Assembly (NCBI GenBank): GCA_020634875.1 | Contig: JACKAX010000030.1 | Span: 1 to 45,649 of the forward strand | Reading direction: 5' to 3' | DNA: 45,649 bases | Source of the DNA: Anaerolineales bacterium | GTDB taxonomy: Bacteria > Chloroflexota > Anaerolineae > Anaerolineales > JABWBV01 | Part shown: piece by piece, positions 33,179 through 41,676 of the stretch | Position numbering within the stretch: the first letter of the stretch is position 1 | Layout: each line of letters starts with the position of its first letter | Position numbers and translations under genes: made by a program | Notes under the pieces: generated by a model | The model's database searches: none | The model's input: the letters and a program-made list of their open reading frames with translations, nothing else | What the model was told of the DNA's origin: nothing

Positions 33179-33250
33179 CCGTGTTTCCATCTCGTTAATT
33201 CCAGTAGAACCTAAATATTTCGTAACGGCTCCGGTTTAGAGAAGAGACTT

Positions 33251-33304
33251 CCCGCAAAAACGGTGAAAAGGGACTGTACAGTCCCCTTTCACCGTTTTTG
33301 CGGG
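33251..33304. repeat. 54-bp palindrome with one mismatch
   Basis: CCCGCAAAAACGGTG at 33251 starts a 27-base arm whose inverse occupies 33278-33304 with one A/G mismatch. It lies about 50 bases before the next secreted protein gene and could form a long hairpin in its leader. Confidence 0.8.
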
Positions 33305-33354
33305 CTAATCTTTACCCTGGCTGAGTAGTTACAGTACTTCTATGTGAGGATGTG

Positions 33355-33909
33355 ATGAAGCGAAAGTTTTTGTGTGTTGTTGGGTTTGAGATGCTTTTTG
33401 TGCTGTTGCTCGTGTTTGGGGTGCGGGCGCAGGAGCCGGGGGAAGTTCAAAACGCGATGTCCGAGAAGGCTCCTGCGACGACGATCTACAGCCAGGGGCA
33501 ATTTGTGGTGTATGGCACTTGGGATGCTGACCTGGACTCGGGGGAAATGACCTATGAGACCGCGGATGTTGATTTCAATTGGACTATCGTGGACAGTGTT
33601 GAAAGATATCTCTTGTCCCGCAACGAGGCGAAGTTTTTTGTGTTGGGGCCAGTAGATTTCGACGCCATTGAACCGGCGGACCTGCTCAATTATCCCTACT
33701 CCACTGCTGCCATCAACGGGAGCCTTAATGCCTCCAATCAGATTCCTTCTGGCACGGTGCTGGCGGCGATCACGAACGAAGGTCGGTACACGAAGTTCAG
33801 AATTGATTCGTATGGCTATAATCTGACGATTTCATGGGTGACTTACGAAAATGTGACGCCGCCCCCTCTCTACAAGCTTTATATTCCACTGGTCTTTAAT
33901 GCGCCGTAA
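33355..33909 (+). CDS. small secreted protein of unknown function
   Basis: 184 residues. A signal peptide is evident (KRKFLCVVGFEMLFVLLLVFGVRAQE). The mature part is about 155 residues, beta-rich with no Cys and no family I recognise; it contains FVVYGTWDADLDSGEMTYETADVDFNW. It ends in LYKLYIPLVFNAP, similar to the tails of the two neighbouring secreted proteins. The ATG at 33355 is chosen because GAGG lies just upstream; a GTG at 33352 is also in frame. Confidence 0.72.
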   Translation: MKRKFLCVVGFEMLFVLLLVFGVRAQEPGEVQNAMSEKAPATTIYSQGQFVVYGTWDADLDSGEMTYETADVDFNWTIVDSVERYLLSRNEAKFFVLGPVDFDAIEPADLLNYPYSTAAINGSLNASNQIPSGTVLAAITNEGRYTKFRIDSYGYNLTISWVTYENVTPPPLYKLYIPLVFNAP

Positions 33910-34010
33910 AGTTTCGCCCATGTGTAGACTCTATGCCAGTGATATTCACTTCCGAAATGACTGTCACCGGATTTGCACACTCGCACGTCCACCTCACCCA
34001 AAGTGAGTAA

Positions 34011-35522
34011 TTACCGGTTTATCAACGGGATAAAGATCTGCACCAAAAATTCATACGCGCCAATGTCGCACACCGAATTTCCATCCCCATTGCCATCTTG
34101 CGGGCGGGGAAAGCCACGTTCGTCGGTGGCAGGGCATTGAGCGTTATCGCCTGCATCAATAGCGGGGCTTCCAGGGAGGAGGGGGTAGACCAGTTTACCA
34201 CTGTAGTCGAGTGGCCCTAACAGGGGGTCATATCCGATCAGGTTGCCGTTGCTGCCAGGGATGAGGCCGCAGGTGTCAATATTGCTTTCGATCAGGTTGT
34301 TTTGCCCGGTCACAGCAAAACTAGTGTCCCAACAATCGCTTCCGCCCCCGCTATTGCCAATAATGGTATTCGTGAGGGTGAGGGGCATCACGTTGAATAT
34401 ACCGCCGCCCCCGAGGGTAGCCGCGTTTTCGGAGAAGGTACTATTGGTGATGGTGGCCTGGTTGGCATTGTACAGGCCACCACCTTCCCCGGTCGTCTGA
34501 CAATAACTGAAGGTGCTGTTGGTCACCACCAGGGTCGCAAAGTTGGCGAGACAGCCCCCGCCCTCGGGACTGCCGTTTGCATGTTCCCCTGAAAAAGTGG
34601 TTCGGGTGATGGTGAGGGTACCGTTGGCATTATAAATTCCGCCGCCGCGCGCGAAAGCGATATCGTTATTAAAATAACTATCGGCGATGAGGGCGGTGTT
34701 ATCGTTGTAGATGGCCGCACCGTTGTTGGCCAAGCTATCGAAAAAGGCGGTCTTCATCACGGATAAGTTGCCAAAATTGAGAATTCCGCCGCCTACGTCT
34801 GTTGCGGCGTTGGAAAAGAACGAAACCTGGGTGGTCACCAAGGTGCCGACATTGTCAATGGCCCCGCCGCTTATATCCGCATTGTTTTGGGTGAAAACGG
34901 TGCGGGTGAGGTTTGCCATTCCTTCGGAATAGATGGCCCCGCCGTAATCGGCGCGGTTTTTTTGGAAATTGACGTTGACCGTGTTTAACGTGCCTTGATT
35001 AATGACACCGCCGCCGATGAGTAAGCCGAGGAAGAGGGTATCGGCTTTTCCATCTCGGATCATCAGGTTTTGTAAGGTAACGGTCGCGCCGCTGTCAATG
35101 AGCAGAATACGCACATCTCCGATGGTGTCGTTGTTGTTGTCACCACTAATGGCAATATTGTTGCCGCCCTCCAACGGGGTGCCGCCATCCAGTGTCACGG
35201 TTCCGGCTCCGGCAACAAAATTAGGCAAGGATGTTGTGAGGTAAATCGTCCCACCTATATTGAAGGTGATGGTGTCGTTGGTAGGGCTGGCGAGTCCGCA
35301 GTCGTTGGTAGCGGCGTTGTTGGCGACAAGGATGGCTTCGCGCAGGGTACAAAAACCATCACCATTGGTAACGTTATCTACCAGGGTGTTGACGGTGAGG
35401 GAGGCTGCAGAGGCCGGATGTGGTGTCAGGTTTAACATCAGAAAAATGAGACTTAATGTAAACAGGAGATATTTGAACGGGGAAATGAAGCGAAAACGGG
35501 CGTGAGACGAAGCGGGGGACAT
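34011..35522 (-). CDS. secreted CSLREA / parallel beta-helix / choice-of-anchor Q protein
   Basis: 503 residues. After a signal peptide (YLLFTLSLIFLMLNLTPHPASA) comes the CSLREA-type motif LTVNTLVDNVTNGDGFCTLREAILVANNA. A long right-handed beta-helix follows, with repeated GGAIYSEG, GGGIYNANGTLTITRTTFSG and GGGIFNVMPLTLTNT units. The C-terminal choice-of-anchor Q region has PLLPGSPAIDAGDNAQCPATDERGFPRPQDG and CDIGAYE. The final residues are VQIFIPLINR. Such proteins are surface or secreted, possibly binding or cleaving polysaccharide, but no catalytic residues can be named. It is convergent with the small secreted protein gene. Confidence 0.88.
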   Translation of the reverse strand: MSPASSHARFRFISPFKYLLFTLSLIFLMLNLTPHPASAASLTVNTLVDNVTNGDGFCTLREAILVANNAATNDCGLASPTNDTITFNIGGTIYLTTSLPNFVAGAGTVTLDGGTPLEGGNNIAISGDNNNDTIGDVRILLIDSGATVTLQNLMIRDGKADTLFLGLLIGGGVINQGTLNTVNVNFQKNRADYGGAIYSEGMANLTRTVFTQNNADISGGAIDNVGTLVTTQVSFFSNAATDVGGGILNFGNLSVMKTAFFDSLANNGAAIYNDNTALIADSYFNNDIAFARGGGIYNANGTLTITRTTFSGEHANGSPEGGGCLANFATLVVTNSTFSYCQTTGEGGGLYNANQATITNSTFSENAATLGGGGIFNVMPLTLTNTIIGNSGGGSDCWDTSFAVTGQNNLIESNIDTCGLIPGSNGNLIGYDPLLGPLDYSGKLVYPLLPGSPAIDAGDNAQCPATDERGFPRPQDGNGDGNSVCDIGAYEFLVQIFIPLINR

Positions 35523-35656
35523 ATGAAATTCCTTGTTTAGGGTGGGGTTGCTTCTTAACGATGGAAGGAGGGGGCCTCAACACATGACAGCCTGGGAAGG
35601 CCACTCCGCCCGTTGAGAAGATTCAAATGGAATTTGAATGCGCGCAATTAAAAAAG

Positions 35657-35687
35657 AGAAAGCGGAAGTTGTCTATCCCTCCGCTTT
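35657..35687 (-). terminator. terminator downstream of the phosphofructokinase gene
   Basis: GAAAGCGGA (35657-35665) pairs with TCCGCTTTC (35679-35687). The A-run on the left gives a U-tract for minus-strand transcription; the T-run on the right would also serve the opposite direction. Confidence 0.75.
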
Positions 35688-35829
35688 CCCTTTTTGCTAC
35701 GATTTATTGACGCTCCTGCCTTTAAGTCCCATCCACGTAACGACACATCCGTAGATGTTCAGCGCATATATTTCTACCGGAATTAACGGGGTAGGCACTT
35801 CCCGCCCGAAACGGCAGAGCCGGAAATCT

Positions 35830-37035
35830 TTACACTTCGCTGGTCATAATGAACAGCGGTTTCATCTCGAAGCTCTTGTATGAGGGGCGAAGCCGGTCTG
35901 TGCTGTAATGTTCATCCACGTTGACCACTTTCTTCGTGCTGGTGATCACTTCAATGGGGAGGTTGTCATACCGGCCATTGCGGAGAACAACGAGCCGCCC
36001 GTGGATGCCACGCATGATCAGATCGAACGCGAGGTTGCCGTAGGCCATGGGGACGATGGAGTCGATGGCGTCGGGGCTGCCGGAGCGGACAAGGTAGCCC
36101 AGTTTTTGGTTGATGACGTTGACCGTGCGCCCGTTATTGAATTTCGCTGAGCGGTCTTTGAGTTCTGCGGAAATGAGATCGCCGATCCCACCGAGTTTCT
36201 TATGCCCATAGGCATCGGTGGTAGCGTCTTGGAAGACCATTTCGCCGCCCTGATACATGGCGCCTTCGGAGATGAGGACGATGGAGTATTTGCTAGGATT
36301 TTGCAGCCGGTCTTGGCACATAAGTTCGGTGAGATGGTCAATGTCGAATTTGTATTCGGGGATAACACAACGGTGTGCGGCCCCTGCCATTGTAGGGAGC
36401 ATGGCGGTGAAACCTGCGTAGCGTCCAAACACTTCCAGAACGAGGAAACGTTCGTGCGACCCGGCGGACGTGCGGAGGGCGTTGGTCATTTCGATGGTGC
36501 GGGTAACACAGGTGCTGAAGCCGATGCAGTAATCGGTGCCGGGTACATCGTTGTCCATTGTTTTGGGGATGGCAACAACTTTCAACCCTTCCTGATATAG
36601 TCGCACGCCATAGCTGAGGGTATCATCGCCCCCGATGGGGATGAGCGTGTCAATGCCGAGGAATTCCAGGTTTTTAAGGACTTCTGGGGTCATGTCGGTA
36701 ACCGAGTCCTTATAAGTTTCCTTGAAATGGTCGGGCATATCTGCTTGTTTGACTTTGCTAGGGTTGGTGCGTGAGGAGTGGAGGAAAGTGCCACCCGTAC
36801 GCCCCGCCCGGTTGACGATTTCCGGGGTGAGTTCCAGACAGTATTCGCTGTTATCCACCTTGGGGTCACGAATGATGTTAAGCGGACCTGCCCAGCCGCG
36901 GCGCAGACCGATGACTTTGTAGCCTTCGCGCAGGGCGCGGATCGTGACGGCGCGGATTGCCGGGTTGAGGCCGGGAACATCGCCCCCGCCGGTGAGGATG
37001 CCGAGGACACCTTTGATTTTGTTAAGTTTAGCCAT
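35830..37035 (-). CDS. 6-phosphofructokinase, probably PPi-dependent
   Basis: 401 residues. Phosphofructokinase motifs: GILTGGGDVPGLN (12-24), IGGDDTLSYG (134-143), PKTMDNDVPGTDYCIGF (157-173) and LVLEVFGRYAGF. Compared with ATP-type E. coli PfkA, the two positions that decide the phosphoryl donor are changed: the fourth residue of GGDG is Asp (GGDD, Asp138) and PGTIDND is PKTMDND (Lys158). Both changes are associated with pyrophosphate use. It would interconvert fructose 6-phosphate and fructose 1,6-bisphosphate reversibly. AGGAG precedes the ATG on this strand, and a terminator lies about 150 bases past the stop. Confidence 0.92.
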   Translation of the reverse strand: MAKLNKIKGVLGILTGGGDVPGLNPAIRAVTIRALREGYKVIGLRRGWAGPLNIIRDPKVDNSEYCLELTPEIVNRAGRTGGTFLHSSRTNPSKVKQADMPDHFKETYKDSVTDMTPEVLKNLEFLGIDTLIPIGGDDTLSYGVRLYQEGLKVVAIPKTMDNDVPGTDYCIGFSTCVTRTIEMTNALRTSAGSHERFLVLEVFGRYAGFTAMLPTMAGAAHRCVIPEYKFDIDHLTELMCQDRLQNPSKYSIVLISEGAMYQGGEMVFQDATTDAYGHKKLGGIGDLISAELKDRSAKFNNGRTVNVINQKLGYLVRSGSPDAIDSIVPMAYGNLAFDLIMRGIHGRLVVLRNGRYDNLPIEVITSTKKVVNVDEHYSTDRLRPSYKSFEMKPLFIMTSEV

Positions 37036-37282
37036 AGGGGATACTCCTAGTTTTTGCCACGAATTTCACGCATGTATTTTTGTGATGGGCACATGATATG
37101 GACAGGTTTGATTTGTTGAAGGGGCATTTTGCCCGATTTGCGCGGGGCAATTGTACCCGGAAGGAGTTCTTGGCGCACAGTGGGTTGTTGTAACTCTTTT
37201 TTAGTTGTGCCAACAAGTTTTCGGGTAGATTTTTTTACTGCCGGGAATGGGATTTTTTCCCTTCGCCTTGAGCAAGTGGGAG
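37036..37282. other. divergent intergenic region
   Basis: The 5' gap between the phosphofructokinase gene (minus) and the operon at 37383 (plus). No gene is supported. Short T- and A-runs are present, but no clear minus-strand promoter was identified. Confidence 0.4.
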
Positions 37283-37312
37283 TTGACAAGTAATAGCAAA
37301 ATGCTGTATACT
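37283..37312 (+). promoter_or_regulatory. sigma70-type promoter of the 37.4-kb operon
   Basis: TTGACA (37283-37288), an 18-bp spacer and TATACT (37307-37312). The start of transcription would be near 37319, about 64 bases before the first gene, whose SD AAAGGAAG is present. Confidence 0.75.
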
Positions 37313-37382
37313 ATATTTAAATTGAAGTATATAAAAAATAAACTTTATTAGGCGTGCGGTATTCGCAAAGGAAGCATAGATC

Positions 37383-38201
37383 ATGTATAACATTCAAAAG
37401 CTCAAGCCTGACCGCAATTTTTACTGGCTCTTGTTGCCAGTGGGCAGTTACCTAGGCGCAGCATTCTTTGGCCTGCTCTATGGGTGGAACGGGTTTTTCT
37501 ACTTCTTCACCTGCTTTTTTGGCGGTTTCGCTGCATATTCACTACTTACGGTAACCCGAACGCACAACCTTTATTTCATCATCCAAGCAGGCTACATGCT
37601 GGCGTTGGCCTTTGCGACATGGTTCGCCCCCGAGGCCATCGCGCGACGGAGTGAAACACCAAGTGTAATGCTGTTTCTGGGCATACTTGTCATTTTCATG
37701 TTGGTCTGGTTGATCATCGTCTTTATCAACCGAAAGCTCAAATGGCGCGGGCGAGATGTACTGGAATTAGCCGCTGCCAACATAGAAGAAACAGGTAATG
37801 GATATACCCCGCGTCCCATGCCCGCAGGAAAGACGGATTTCACGCAACACCAGATTCTGGCTTTTGCCGAGTTCGCCCGACGCAACCTGATCGCCGTGCC
37901 GTATGTAGGCAAGGAAAGGACGATTTTTGTGCCGGTGCGTGCAGGCTTTGAATCCCCGTTTATCCTGGGTTTGAAGAGTGATTACACCGATGAAACCTGG
38001 GTAGCCTTCGATTATGAAGGCAATGTCTCCGTCAACATTGCCCACCGTGATTATCTCGATTTCCGAGAATCACTGGCGTTCGACCAACTGTGCGCCGGAT
38101 TAGGTAATCTGTTTGTCGAGTTTGTAGATATGTACAATCGCAAGGAAGGGTTGCGCATTGTAGACCGTCTGAATGCGGTAGGCGTCTCAGTCTTTTCGTA
38201 G
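37383..38201 (+). CDS. four-helix membrane protein with a cytoplasmic domain, unknown function
   Basis: 272 residues, not recognised. Four hydrophobic helices lie within residues about 15-115 (WLLLPVGSYLGAAFFGLLYGW, FFYFFTCFFGGFAAYSLL, YFIIQAGYMLALAFATWF, VMLFLGILVIFMLVWLIIVFI). A soluble domain of about 150 residues follows (EFARRNLIAVPYVGKERTIFVPVRAG, WVAFDYEGNVSVNI). It is the first gene of a three-gene operon with its own promoter; its stop codon overlaps the SD of the next gene (TAGGAG). The helical array suggests a sensor or scaffold, but no signalling motif is visible. Confidence 0.75.
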   Translation: MYNIQKLKPDRNFYWLLLPVGSYLGAAFFGLLYGWNGFFYFFTCFFGGFAAYSLLTVTRTHNLYFIIQAGYMLALAFATWFAPEAIARRSETPSVMLFLGILVIFMLVWLIIVFINRKLKWRGRDVLELAAANIEETGNGYTPRPMPAGKTDFTQHQILAFAEFARRNLIAVPYVGKERTIFVPVRAGFESPFILGLKSDYTDETWVAFDYEGNVSVNIAHRDYLDFRESLAFDQLCAGLGNLFVEFVDMYNRKEGLRIVDRLNAVGVSVFS

Positions 38202-38210
38202 GAGTCAGTC

Positions 38211-38810
38211 ATGGATTTCAAAACTGCTTCCCAATTGGGCAGCTATCTCTCCAAAGATTACGCCGAGGCTTTTTTCCGACTGCTGGTCAATTACCAGGAT
38301 ATCTCCGCATCCGAGGCCGCCTCCCGACTGGGGCTGCACATTCGCACCGCACAGGATTTTCTGGAAGGGTTGACCGAACTGAACATCTTGCAACGGGATG
38401 AAGTGTATGAAAAGAAACGCCCTTACTATCGTTATTCACTCAACACCTATCGCATTGCCCTGGATGTTGATCTGACGATGTTTCAGCAGGAACAGGCAAA
38501 CGGCAGTGTCTCACGCGGCATTCGTGAAAAAGCCAACTCAGGTGCAAACTTTTCGCTGGCAAGGGGAGGGGAGTTTATTGGGCACGTTTCGCTGTGGGGC
38601 GGGGAAGGTCGCGGCCGTAAAGAACGTCGCATCAGTCTGACGCAGCCACAGGGTAAATTTCTCTATCACCTGCCCTTTCCCAATGCCGATTTTCTCAGCA
38701 TTGAAAACATCATGCATAAAGCCGGGGTGAGCGAAGAACTCGCCCCTGAGATATTGGATATTGTGGATGTTTTAGGGCAGTATGACATTCTCGAGTTCGA
38801 GAAAGGATAA
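38211..38810 (+). CDS. winged-helix-like protein, unknown function
   Basis: 199 residues. The N-terminal 80 residues look like a winged helix-turn-helix: ISASEAASRLGLHIRTAQDFLEGLTELNIL with a wing YEKKRPYYRYSL. The remainder (SLWGGEGRGRKERRISLTQPQGKFLYHLPFPNADFLSIENIMHKAG) is not recognised and is basic in the middle. It may regulate its own operon. It starts nine bases after the membrane protein gene's stop and ends four bases before the small third gene. Confidence 0.72.
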   Translation: MDFKTASQLGSYLSKDYAEAFFRLLVNYQDISASEAASRLGLHIRTAQDFLEGLTELNILQRDEVYEKKRPYYRYSLNTYRIALDVDLTMFQQEQANGSVSRGIREKANSGANFSLARGGEFIGHVSLWGGEGRGRKERRISLTQPQGKFLYHLPFPNADFLSIENIMHKAGVSEELAPEILDIVDVLGQYDILEFEKG

Positions 38811-38814
38811 GATC

Positions 38815-38997
38815 ATGAAATATCGAGTTCACCGTTTTGAATTGAAAATGACCCGCGATCAGGCACGGTTGGAACACTTCCTGAACAGTCTGGAAGGGGA
38901 AGTGGTATCCATCATCCCCAATGTCGCCCCCGTGCTTTTCTCGCTGCACGCGCATGTGGATTTTGTGCTGATCATTGAGAAAATCAAAACTAAATAA
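38815..38997 (+). CDS. small conserved-looking protein of 60 residues
   Basis: The ATG at 38815 lies four bases after the upstream stop, with GAAAGGATAAG as SD. The sequence MKYRVHRFELKMTRDQARLE with EGEVVSIIPNVAP and VDFVLIIEKIKTK predicts an alpha-beta fold (beta strand, helix, two strands). A strong terminator follows within 20 bases, so this is the last gene of the operon. An upstream start at 38782 would overlap the previous gene and is less likely. Confidence 0.75.
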   Translation: MKYRVHRFELKMTRDQARLEHFLNSLEGEVVSIIPNVAPVLFSLHAHVDFVLIIEKIKTK

Positions 38998-39012
38998 CGC
39001 TAAAAAAGGTGT

Positions 39013-39043
39013 GCGTGCGCGATCATCGCGCACGCTATTTTTT
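39013..39043 (+). terminator. rho-independent terminator of the three-gene operon
   Basis: GCGTGCGCGAT (39013-39023) and ATCGCGCACGC (39025-39035) are perfect inverted arms, followed by TATTTTTTT. Confidence 0.9.
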
Positions 39044-39169
39044 TGGGATTTTTTCTCCAGATGAGGGGAATTTCACTGGTCGAGGCCAATTTTCGTAGAG
39101 TCGGGTAAAATGCCCTTATTCTGATGCGTTTACGATATTGCTGAATAAATTTTGGCGGCTGGCAACAGC

Positions 39170-39220
39170 AAACGTGTTTAAAACACGTTTTCACATATCA
39201 GACGATGAATTCATTCATCG
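39170..39220. repeat. two adjacent small palindromes upstream of comEC
   Basis: AAACGTGTTT/AAACACGTTT (39170-39190) and CGATGAAT/ATTCATCG (39203-39220) lie 52-102 bases before the comEC start. They could be regulator-binding sites or leader hairpins. No promoter could be placed with confidence. Confidence 0.4.
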
Positions 39221-39271
39221 GTTGGGAAAATATACAATCCATCAGACCCCAAATCTTCATCCTTCTCCTAG

Positions 39272-41632
39272 ATGTCGTTCTTCCTCTTTGCCATCGCCTT
39301 CTTCGCCGGAGTTATCCTCGCTGCTTATGTACCCATCCCTGCCATAGGCTGGTTTAGTGCATCTGTTATCTTCCTCACCCTCGCCACCCTCCTCCACCTC
39401 CTCACCCGCCGTAAGCCCTACCTACCTCTCCGCCGCGCCTTTACCCCTTTACTCCTCCTCACCTTCCTTCCCCTCGGCGCGGCCCGATATCAGTCCACTC
39501 GTCCCCTCCTCTCCAACCCCGCCAACCTCGCCCACTACAACGACACCGGCCTGACGGTCACCATCACTGGCCTCCTCACGCAATCACCCGACGCCCGCGA
39601 CACCTACACCAACTTATCTGTGCAGGCTGAAACGATCCGCCTGGCCAATGATCTCGATCCCATCCCTGTCCACGGCTTGTTCCTCGCGCGGATTGACCCA
39701 GGCCCGGCCTTCCACTACGGCGACCGGCTCACCCTCACCGGACAACTCCAAACCCCGCCCGAAAACGAAACCTTCTCATACCGCGACTACCTCGCCCGCT
39801 CAGGCGTTTATTCCTTTCTGCCCTTCGCCAACGCCTCTCTAATCCAATCCGGGCAAGGCAACCCCATCACAACCGCCCTCTTTGCCTTCAAAACAAAGGC
39901 CCACGAAACTCTCCTCCACCTCTATCCCGAGCCAGAAGGGGCCCTCCTCTCAGGCATTCTTCTCGGTATTGAAACCGGTATCCCTGCCGATCTCGATCAA
40001 GCCTTCCGTGATACAGGCACGGCCCATATTATTGCGATCTCGGGATTCAATATCAGTATTATTGCCGCACTGTTTACCTCCCTGTTCAGCCGCGTCCTGG
40101 GTAAAAAACAGGGAGCCTTCATCGCCATCCTTGCCATCGCCTTCTACACCCTTCTCGTTGGTGCTGATGCCGCGGTTGTGCGTGCTGCCCTCATGGGGAG
40201 CCTTGCCATCTTCGCCCGCCAGATGAAACAGCAATCTGGCGGCATCTCTACCGCTCTCAACACCCTTGCCGTTACCGCCGCGGTGATGGTTTTCGCCAAC
40301 CCTCTCATCCCGTGGGATGCAGGCTTCCAACTCTCCTTCGCCGCCACCCTCGGCCTCGTCCTCTTTGCCGATAAGCTTAACGCCACCTTTGCCCATTTTC
40401 TCAGCCGCTACCTCCCCATATCCGCTGTTGATAAAATCACCCCCCTTGTGGGCGATCTTGTCCTTCTTACCTTCGCTGCCCAAATCACCACTCTACCCCT
40501 TATCCTCTACCACTTTCAACGGCTCTCCCTCACCGCCTTCCTCGCCAACCCTCTCGTCCTCCCCGTCCAACCGCTTGTGATGATTCTCGGCGGCCTCACT
40601 GTTCTTGTAGGGATGATCTTCTTCCCCCTTGGACAATTCCTCGCCCCTTTCGCCTGGGTCTTCGTCACCTACACCATTCGGATGGTCGAACTCCTTGCGA
40701 AAATCCCGAACGGGGTGATCGCTACCGGACAAATCTCGCTCCCCGCGATCCTTATCGCCTACGCGATCATCTTTCTCCTGGTTTACGCGGTTCACTTCCA
40801 CCGATCCTGGTTGCCCTCCCTCAACCTTACCGTTGCCCTGACCATCCTCATCGTCATTACCACCCTGACCTGGCACGCCGCCCTCACCGCCCCCGACAAC
40901 CTCCTCCACCTCACCCTCCTCAACACCGGTATGGGCGACGCCCTCCTGCTCGAAACCCCTACCGGACGCCACCTCCTCCTCAACGGCGGCACCTCCCCCA
41001 TTCGCCTCGCCGACAACCTCGGACGCCGCCTCCCCTTCGGTGGCACACTCGACTACCTCCTCGTCACCGCCCCCGATGCCAACCACCTCGCCGCCCTCCC
41101 CGATGTCGTCGAACGCTTTTCCCCGACCAACGTGCTGTGGGCAGGCCTGGCCAATGCGAACAGTTCCGCTCGCTATCTTCAACGCACCCTCGTCGGATTA
41201 GACCTCCCCATCACCCCGGCCGAACCCGGTCAAACGCTGGATTTAGGCGGCGGTGCGACCCTCCGCGTCCTCACCGTCGGCAAACGGGGCGCGGTCATCC
41301 TGTTGGAGTGGGGAAATTTCCGGGCGTTGCTCCCCTCGGGATTAGATTTCGATGCAATAGACAGCCTGCGAACCGGGCGCGCCCTCGGCTCTGTCAACAT
41401 CCTCCTCCTTGCCCAAAGTGGTCTCCCCGCCCTCGCCCCGTCCGAATGGATCACAAACCTGAACCCCAACCTAATCCTCCTCAGCGCCGAACCCGGCAAC
41501 CGCGAGGGCCTGCCATCCCCGGAAACTTTGGACGTGGTGGAAGGGTACAACCTCCTACGAACCGATTTGAACGGCTGGATTGAGATCACAACAGATGGGG
41601 CGCAGATGTGGGTGGAGGTGGAGCGGAAATAA
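39272..41632 (+). CDS. comEC: ComEC/Rec2 family DNA-uptake channel with degenerate nuclease domain
   Basis: 786 residues. The N-terminal region includes two helices and an OB-fold-like part (FHYGDRLTLTGQLQTPPENETFSYRDYLARSGV). The central Competence domain begins LLSGILLGIETGIPADLDQAFRDTGTAHIIAISGFNISII, diagnostic of ComEC, followed by many helices. The C-terminal metallo-beta-lactamase-like domain (from about residue 545) has lost its usual metal motifs: D-V-G-Q-G-D is NTGMGD, the DGG box is LLNGG, and the H-x-D-x-D-H box is TAPDANH. It should form the inner-membrane channel for single-stranded DNA uptake, but the attached nuclease is probably inactive. Confidence 0.9.
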   Translation: MSFFLFAIAFFAGVILAAYVPIPAIGWFSASVIFLTLATLLHLLTRRKPYLPLRRAFTPLLLLTFLPLGAARYQSTRPLLSNPANLAHYNDTGLTVTITGLLTQSPDARDTYTNLSVQAETIRLANDLDPIPVHGLFLARIDPGPAFHYGDRLTLTGQLQTPPENETFSYRDYLARSGVYSFLPFANASLIQSGQGNPITTALFAFKTKAHETLLHLYPEPEGALLSGILLGIETGIPADLDQAFRDTGTAHIIAISGFNISIIAALFTSLFSRVLGKKQGAFIAILAIAFYTLLVGADAAVVRAALMGSLAIFARQMKQQSGGISTALNTLAVTAAVMVFANPLIPWDAGFQLSFAATLGLVLFADKLNATFAHFLSRYLPISAVDKITPLVGDLVLLTFAAQITTLPLILYHFQRLSLTAFLANPLVLPVQPLVMILGGLTVLVGMIFFPLGQFLAPFAWVFVTYTIRMVELLAKIPNGVIATGQISLPAILIAYAIIFLLVYAVHFHRSWLPSLNLTVALTILIVITTLTWHAALTAPDNLLHLTLLNTGMGDALLLETPTGRHLLLNGGTSPIRLADNLGRRLPFGGTLDYLLVTAPDANHLAALPDVVERFSPTNVLWAGLANANSSARYLQRTLVGLDLPITPAEPGQTLDLGGGATLRVLTVGKRGAVILLEWGNFRALLPSGLDFDAIDSLRTGRALGSVNILLLAQSGLPALAPSEWITNLNPNLILLSAEPGNREGLPSPETLDVVEGYNLLRTDLNGWIEITTDGAQMWVEVERK

Positions 41633-41676
41633 GGGGTTGGATAAGGATATAATTTGGGGACAAGGAAAATTCCCGC

